In this document: positions 56,876 to 64,000 of the stretch, piece by piece
Numbering within the stretch: position 1 is the first letter of the stretch
How the letters are laid out: each line of letters opens with the position of its first letter
Position numbers and translations under genes: made by a program
DNA from: Trichobilharzia szidati
Lineage: Eukaryota > Platyhelminthes > Trematoda > Strigeidida > Schistosomatidae
Assembly: GCA_944472155.2 (NCBI GenBank)
Contig: OX235277.1
Span: 12,162,804 to 12,226,803 of the forward strand
Reading direction: 5' to 3'
DNA length: 64,000 bases
The notes under the pieces: generated by a model
The model's input: only the letters and a program-made list of their open reading frames with translations
Database searches by the model: none
Told to the model about the DNA's origin: nothing

Positions 56876-58512
56876 TACTGTTCATGAAATATGCTTAAAT
56901 TATAATAGTAATAAAGATATAATAGCAAAAAGAATATTAACTAAAGTTAAGGAAATTTCTACAAAAATTGAGGATCATTCGAGCCTAGAAGGCCAAAGTA
57001 AAGACAGTGTTTGAACCAGTTTCTTTTGGACGCATAAATTAGACTTCTTATTGTGGATACCGACGGCTTTAAGGCGAATTCTTAAGGCGAAGTTAAGATT
57101 TGTTGATATGCGGTAAATGACTTTGAAAACCACCTTGTTAACATCAATCTTGTGTTCTTTATTCACAAGATGAGATAGAATGGTGCTGCAAATTGATTTT
57201 GTTTTTCCTTTATTTAATCAAACACGCAGGATGATGTTCGGAAATCCAATTAGCAACACGCCTAATTGTACGGCCTATGTAACTGGACCCACAGGAATAG
57301 TGAAACTGGTGGATACACATGGAAAAGGCGAAATCAGGCAGTTTGTCTTTTACTCCCAAGCACAAAAGAGGAGTGGTCTTGAAGAAAAAACGTAATTCAG
57401 CAGCAGGGAATGCCCCTTTTACGGCATTTGTAAGTCGTTGTGTTGGTATATCGCTGATGTTGTCTTGGAAGAACTGGATTTGTAAGAATAAGGCCTTTTT
57501 AGGAACTGTCGGTACCTTGAGCTGCTTTGATTTTAGATTCGTCTTCTTATCAGTAAACTTTTCTGGATAACCGTTTTCATTCAGCATTCGTATAATATTA
57601 TTAGTTTCCTCATGAAGACATTCATCCGAGCAGATTGCTCTTGCTCTGTGAACCAAGCACTTTATCAGATTGCGCTTGTATTTCAAGGGCACGAGGCTGA
57701 AAAATGATTATACTAACCAGTTGATGTAGGTTTTCTGTATACACTTCTTTTTAATGTGCTGACCGCTTTACTGGTTATAAGGACGTCTACAAATGAAATA
57801 CTTCCTTTCTCATTAGTAAAATTTATTACAGGATGAATTTGGTTAAATTTACTCAGGATGTTCTTTTCTTCCTTCTCATTTTTCACGATTAGAAATGTAT
57901 CATCCATGTACCGACAATAGAATTCAAGTTCACCAGCAACATCTTTCAAGGGCCTATTTTCTGGTTTCGCAAGGAAAATCTTGGCTAGAATGGATCCTAG
58001 TGGTGACCCTATTGCCACACCATCGATTTGTCTATATAGCTTCTTATTAAAAAAAAAGTGGACATTCATTGTGCATTTCAAGAGAAGCTCTTTTTTAAAA
58101 ATATAGGAATACCGACATCGACGTTTCGTCTTATGAGTTCTTCGCATACAAAATCCAATGTTTCCATAAGTGGCATATCGAGGAATAAGAAAGTTACGTC
58201 AAATGATGTTATGAATTTATGGTCAACATTTAAATCTTTTATCCTTTCAATAAATCCAGAAGTATCCTTTACACTGTGTTTCACCAACCCGGTATGGAGA
58301 GGCTGTAAGAGTTCGGCTAACCATTTGGCTACGGGATGATATAGCGAATTTAACGTACCTAATACTGGTGGAAAAGGTATATCATTTTTGTACACATTAG
58401 GCGAGCCATATAGCCTTGATGTGAACGTTCCAGTGAGTTTCATTTGAAAACGAAAGTTTTTCTTTAGGTCACCATAATATTCAATCATTTTGATACAATA
58501 AACTACAATCAC
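56876..58512 (-). pseudogene. Penelope-like family A, RT and GIY-YIG, main part
   Basis: Read from 58512 downward. Frame a (to 58078) has SRLYGSPNVYKNDIPFPPVL and SFDVTFLFLDMPLMETLDF (RT motif A). Frame b (58147-57713) has QIDGVAIGSPLGSILAKIF (motif B), CRYMDDTFLIV (motif C, YMDD about 57910-57899) and VYRKPTSTG. After a TAG and a shift, frame c (57692-57210) has PLKYKRNLIKCLVHRARAIC and the GIY-YIG start HYSCGSSYIGRTIRR. Frame d (57166-56975) has KEHKIDVNKVVFKVIYRIS. Catalytic residues remain, but at least two shifts and one stop make it a pseudogene. The N-terminal region is missing. It is the longest PLE in the window and the reference for naming family A. Confidence 0.9.
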
Positions 58513-60955
58513 GAAAGCAAGTGTTAGAAAACGCGATTTGATTTGTCACTGCAAATCTGCTCAAATGCATTACTAGTTCATCCAGTTAGCTAGACAGAAA
58601 TCGGTTATTTTGAACTGATTTCGCCCTCTGAGCAGAGTCACACTGGTTCATGAATGATGGACTTGGCTTCAAAAGGAGGAGACGGAATTATGATGTTTAG
58701 GAACTTCGATGTTTGCCAGGTGGTAGGCGCAACTGGTTGATGTAAGTCGTATACAAGACCTCATTTATATCAATCAGTTGTATGCTGCGTAATCTGCTGA
58801 CCTGATGTAGTCAAAATACTTTTAACACTGTTTTCTCCCACTCATGTATTAACTTAGCATAGCAAAAGTGAGTACAACAGAATATTCACCCTTTCACATG
58901 CTCATGTAGAGCCGATTATACTAGACTATGGCAGCGTGTTCTCTGGAAATACGTATCTGGTTTGGTTTATCGGACGTCAGCATTGCACGACTAAGTCTCC
59001 CATGGGGGACCACCTGGAGGCCTATTACTCAGCTTCACGTTATTTATCGTTAAAGTTATCCATGGGGCTAAATTCAGTCCCTGCTTATGTATACACATAT
59101 GTGAAAGCCTAAAGTATATTTACACAAATATTCATCACCTTTGCTTACGTCAATCACATAGATGATCCTTCTTGTTTATTATGTCATCAATTTAGTTCAT
59201 CCCATCGCACTTATACCTTTTGACTACACTGAAACTGCTTTAAAACTCTTAAAACCAATTCACGTATTTCATAATCTTTTGAAAATTGTGTGGTTCATCC
59301 ACTTCGATTTCACCTCTTAAAAAAATTCATTTCAGTATTCTTTATTCTTATCACATGTGATCTAATAAATGTTAGAGCATCTTAATGCCATTTGATTTGA
59401 ATAACAATCTAACCCTACCACTTCACGAGAAAGTGGTTGAATGGAAAAGTATTTATGGAAAAGTATTTGTTTTCTGATAAAAACTGTATCTTTTCCATTT
59501 ATGGTAAATATTTCGGCATTTTAGCCAGTTCTTGGATGCTTCTTTTGGCTGACCACCTGACTCACTGTTAGCTTTCACTTACTGTTAATGCAATCTCCTG
59601 TATTTTACTCTTGCAGCCACGCTGAACTCGTCGTTACGGATTCAAGTTTCACTTGACAGTTTGAAGTGTGATGTCTCTCAAAGGTTTTCAGTCGTTTATT
59701 CCTCTTCCTCTCAGTTTCCTTAAGCATAACTGTTAGGTAATACTTTAATTTTGTTGCTTCTTTGCCAGAGCTCCTGTTTCTAATAACTTCTAGCCAACTG
59801 ACAATTCCGTATTGAGACAGCTAAGGCGGATGTTGGGGGAAGTCTGCACTAGCCTACTGGAAACATGCTTCCCCACATGAGCAATGACTTGACATTGATG
59901 GTTTAAATCCACATCCAGTTTCATATGCTCAGTGTAATAGATTCCCACATTGATATCACAGTAATGAATAACCACCTTGCGTCTGTAATCTTGAAAATCA
60001 GCAGCTTAAGTAGCACTGAAAGAACCTTTCTTTGTCTAAAGTGAATGTTCATTATTCATTGGTTATTTTTACTTTAATTTTGAACAAAGAGAATTTGTCG
60101 TTCAGACGTACGTTCTTCACTTAGCCACTTTTAGTATTGTATATAAATGATTTCCAACTAAGTAAAGCATATTTCCTTTCGAATGATCAAAGATTATTAT
60201 TCTTGTTATTCCCTTACTTTTCTAGTAGAAGACACAGCTTTAGGTGCATATTAACACCTCAATCACTTTAAGCTTGTTATATGACTGCTCTCAACAGCAG
60301 TTTGTATCTGCAGTCTGAATGGAACTGAAGTTTCCTCTATGTCTAGGGTTTCTTGCTGACTTTGTCTAAGCATCTAACATCAACGCAGACTGCACTACAA
60401 TGGAAAACCACATACATTCATGATCACATTACAGAGTCGATTATCAAAATTCAGTCTCCACCTACATCAAGGTGTAGACACGTGATATTACTTATTTTCT
60501 AATGACCAATCAATGAAATTTCATACAGTAAAGATAGTCTTTATCCACTCACCTTGATAAACAAAAGCTTTCTGCTCGTATTATATATGTACCATTGTTT
60601 TTACTATGCTAGTCATCAGAACAAAGTATTTTTCAGTCGAAATAATACAGTGATTGATGTAAACATTGCTCCTTCCCACCTTTCCGGTACTGTGAGCATT
60701 ACCCTCATAACTGTCTGTCATACTTCCTCACAACTACACAATTACTTATTTGAAAATGAGCACTCAACAACTACTTACACCAAGCCATTATTTTTACATT
60801 CTTCGAGTTCGGAGTCAAACTTTCGGTTTCAGGCATGACCTTTAAAGTTTCATTAGTGATAGTATTGTTCATTTTACAGGGGTGAAGCTGTTAGCCTTAG
60901 GTTCGACCTTCTGTGAATTTCAATCTTCTTACCAACTGAGGGAAGTTCTATAGTT
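58513..60955. other. Long spacer, nothing recognised
   Basis: Short chance frames only (59975-59790 minus, 60554-60838 plus); no motif or repeat known from the rest of the window. Confidence 0.35.
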
Positions 60956-60959
60956 TTTG

Positions 60960-61150
60960 TTCAGTTCAACCAATAACTAATTTCATTCACAGAAATGTTA
61001 TAGGCCCAAAAGTACTAAACATCTGCCTCCAATTCGGGACTCTTCAGCAGTACATATTCACCACTATATGGAGGAACCAATCCTAAGTCTTCAGAGCCAG
61101 GCTGTTGAACATCCTGCCATTGCAACCGAATCAGCTGGCCAGTTAATCCT
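60960..61150 (-). repeat. Old Thr-tRNA-type SINE copy
   Basis: TCGGGACTCTTCAGCAGTAC at 61037-61056 is the minus-strand hammerhead-like segment, with GCCTCCAATT in front where others have GTCCTAGTTT. The tRNA-like head behind it (61075-61150) is barely recognisable. Confidence 0.4.
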
Positions 61151-61689
61151 GATTTCTGCCAATTGGTGATATTTTTTTCACTTTAAGAACAGTTCGGATC
61201 TTCGATAAGCTCCAATAAGCTATTCAAAAGTCAGATAAACTCAGGTGATATCATTTTTCTTGACTATCTGATATATATTATTCTTATAGCTAATATCCTG
61301 AATTCGGATGATCATGATAGATAGTGATGTAAAGTATCATATGAGTATATTTGTATACTAATTAACTGAAATATATACAAAGCATAAGTCAACATCAAAG
61401 GGATTTAAAATAACTAAGCTGTTTATAAAATGATATATTAATATGAAAATCAAGCATATTTGCATAATTAATTCAAATGTGAGCACACATGATTGAATAT
61501 AATTAAAGTAGATTAGTTTCTGTTGTAAGGCAAAAACACACGTTATTACACTGATCAGGTGATGCGATTCCTTCAAATAACAAATAGGAACAGAGAAAAC
61601 CGTTAATCAATGACCAGTATATTGGAAATAATTAGGCAAGTTATTCTGATTAATGGACGAGTAACTGGCTGTATGACTGATTAAAAGTT

Positions 61690-62330
61690 CTCATCTCCTC
61701 TTCAAAAAATCTCTCATGGACACAGACTGAACTCGTCGCCCCCTTATACTTTCCACTCAATATTCCCCTCAGCTGGTGAGTGATCAACTTTTCATTTTGT
61801 TCAGCTCAATTTTCGGATGATAGATCCTTAGCTGTTCCACTACCTTCCAATGTCACTTGTTGCTTATCTTCGGTCACATGCTATCCGATCTTCGGCCTAG
61901 TGACAGTGAAGACACTTCTTGTGAATGCTGATTTTAATGCACACTCCGTATCTGTGAAACACCCAGAATCACTAACACCACATCACTGTTTAAATTAGGA
62001 ATCGTTTTTGTTACACTGTCGACATCTGATAACTACACTAGTTTCAGAGTGACAAAGGTGTATTTAGCCTTTCTCAACATCTCTTACCTTGACATTGATA
62101 GCGGCTGATGCTTATGGTTGCTCCCTCAGGGATCTTCATCAACTCTTTCTTCTCTGTGTTCATTTGAAGTTCTGCTTTCGCTGCCTACCTCTCCAGGTAA
62201 CTCGTTAATTTTCACTTGCGGATCTTCGAATAAGTGTGATATTAGACATCAGTCGTCCGACATGTTGGAAACTTCTAGTGTTTTCACGTAGGTTCAATGT
62301 GTTTCCATCTTCTCACATTCAATTTTCTGC
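61690..62330 (+). pseudogene. Possible decayed LINE endonuclease
   Basis: The frame near 61780-61998 contains SDDRSLAVPLPSNVTCCLSS and ADFNAHSVSV, which resembles the GDFNAHS motif of LINE endonucleases, in a context rich in the same residue types. No reverse transcriptase follows and the rest is not convincing. Confidence 0.25.
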
Positions 62331-62825
62331 AGCATGACCCAGTCCTCCATAAACAGGGATATCATCAGTGATAGTGCGTTGTCAGTGTTCTACTCGTGTA
62401 TGTGTTTCAAAGTAGTAATTGAGGTTATTTCATAGCAATATTTTCTGAGAAAGCGTAGAATTGGCGATCTGATGTAACTAAAACTTGTTTTGATTGGATG
62501 TGAAATGAGAGTATGCTCAGTACTGAGATTCCAGGTTTATTTCACGTTAATTCCAACGGAATAATATTTTGGTGTAAAATGGACTTTCCTCTACCTGAAA
62601 TTCAATCAACGATTCGATTAATTGATATATGCATACAACTTGGGCACTGTAGTAAAGTATAACTCCATTATGGATAAGATTTTATTTTGATAAAATCACA
62701 CAGTGTTATAAAGTAGTATTAACTGATGACCACCTTTCGAGTACAAATTATTAATTCTCATTATCATATAAAGGCAATCACACACCTTTCTTGCTTCATT
62801 TATATACATGAGTAAAAATTGATGA

Positions 62826-63058
62826 TATAGTGGTGGTATAGCGGTTAAGACGCTCGCCGACCATGCACATGGTCCGGGGTTCGATTCCCGGCCGACGCAC
62901 TCCTTTACCTCGCTAAGCCAGAAATAATGCTGGTAAAGAGGGAAGGTTGGGCATGAGGCTAGCAACCTCATCCTGTAAAATAAACCCTGCTACAGAAACT
63001 TCAAACCACCAGTTTGAAGCCCTATGTTCCACTGGGGAACGTGAAGGAAAAAAAAAAG
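62826..63058 (+). repeat. SINE, tRNA-like head with RTE-type tail
   Basis: Second copy of the form at 51447. It has the A box GGTATAGCGGTTAAGAC, the GACCATGCACATGGTC hairpin, the B box GGGGTTCGATTCCCGG at about 62878-62893, GACGCACTCCTTTACCTCGC and the body. The tail GTTTGAAGCCCTATGTTCCA, CTGGGGAACGTGAAGG is followed by A10. The first seven bases of the acceptor stem are changed. No clear target duplication was seen. Confidence 0.85.
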
Positions 63059-64000
63059 ACATTTGAATAATGTACATTCAGAAATAATATTAGAGTTATC
63101 AATCAAATACAATCAGATAGGAAAGAAGATGTCTTTTAAAGTAAAAATAAGTTGTTGGGATGCTATAATGTGAATTGAATACATTTCAACGCTTTTTACT
63201 ATTCTCCGATTTCACTGTTAATAATATCTTCCATATCTATGGTATTTGCATTGTGTAATTTCTGCTGAATGTGTTGGGTGTAGACTCGATGAACCAGGAT
63301 TCAATGGTCAGTCTCTCCTCCCACATACCTGTATTACTTTTTAGAATTTTGACTCTGTCTTACACTATTGTGTGGTTGTGTGTTAATGCATTCAGTGAAA
63401 TTGCTGAGTTTTATCTAAATTACTTTACCGGATCAATCATTCTAACCTTAACCAAATTTTTATGTTCCGATAATCCCAATACTCCTGATCCACTAGTTTG
63501 ATTCAATGTAACTGACTTCATTCACAGTCATTGCAAGGTATTTTGAAAATTATATTATTTGTTTAATTAGGTCCACCGGATCTGTTAAGCTACAGAATAT
63601 GTTGGTGAGTGAGTTTGTGGTTTTGAATGTCACTCTATTTCCTTCTTTATTGCGAATCCTAAGTGGGGCTTCAGATGTCCCCTCCTTGTATGGTATGATA
63701 TTAAATGCCTTTTATTCTCTCTTATTTATGTTATCACTATTATTTTCACCATTATTTTTTTATTTTGCACTACTTTGTATCACTTCTTTGATTGATTGCA
63801 GTTTGCAATGGAATCTACACCACACATTTGGTCTAATTTAGAACTCGTTTGCAGATTCTACATGTATAAATAGTAAACTTATGTGGGGTTTATTTCCTGT
63901 TTTATCAGCGAAATTGACTTATATCATGTGATATATTGTCCATCGTGTCAATCTCTAAAACATCAACAATCCATCTAACTCTAAGCCGATATGGTTTCCT
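63059..64000. other. Spacer with two unrecognised hydrophobic frames
   Basis: Plus frames at 63271-63501 (76 codons) and 63599-63841 (80 codons) encode hydrophobic, T-rich peptides. No domain, signal or splice context supports them as genes. Confidence 0.25.

Noticed and set aside
63271..63841. Two membrane-protein-like frames
   Set aside because: T-rich DNA gives hydrophobic peptides by chance; no splice sites, signals or conserved residues support them.
1..64000. CRISPR array, bacterial operons or ribosome binding sites
   Set aside because: No spaced direct repeats or prokaryotic gene organisation; all evidence points to an animal genome.

Overview
The window looks like repeat-rich, AT-rich genomic DNA from a blood fluke (Schistosoma or a close schistosomatid). 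Three things point there. It carries Sm-alpha-type tRNA-derived repeats with hammerhead ribozyme remnants at 6.2 kb and 46.5 kb. It carries RTE-type (SR2-like) and CR1-like non-LTR retrotransposons. It also carries several lineages of Penelope-like elements (PLEs), including ones with a GIY-YIG endonuclease domain. No complete host protein-coding gene can be supported. The only candidate host exon is a short cysteine-rich open frame that lies twice in a duplicated block.

Layout. 0-13 kb holds fragments of PLE, RTE and CR1-like elements, including a PLE inserted inside a CR1-like element (2.9-5.4 kb), an outward-facing inverted PLE pair (7.2-8.2 kb), and a heavily decayed LINE (11.2-12.6 kb). 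13.2-34.8 kb is an old tandem duplication: unit A (about 13.25-20.4 kb) is collinear with unit B (about 20.45-34.8 kb). Unit B was roughly doubled in length by a SINE, a 2.3 kb block, Thr-tRNA SINEs, a PLE palindrome and an RTE copy. 35-52 kb is a mixture of PLE, RTE, CR1-tail and SINE fragments in otherwise featureless DNA. 53.7-58.5 kb is a PLE on the minus strand split by a young CR1-like insertion with an open 869-codon endonuclease/reverse transcriptase frame. 58.5-64 kb is mostly featureless, with a decayed SINE, a possible endonuclease remnant and one well-preserved SINE.

How the parts relate. Autonomous elements (RTE, CR1-like, PLE families A, B and C) supply reverse transcriptases. 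The short tRNA-headed repeats appear to use them. One SINE head (a 73-nt tRNA-like fold) occurs with two different tails, one matching the RTE 3' end and one matching the CR1-like 3' end. A second SINE type has a tRNA-Thr-like head followed directly by a hammerhead-like core. The PLE-B 3' end also conserves what looks like half of a hammerhead. Nested insertions allow a relative order of events to be read. All family names are assigned from motifs read by eye, not by database search.
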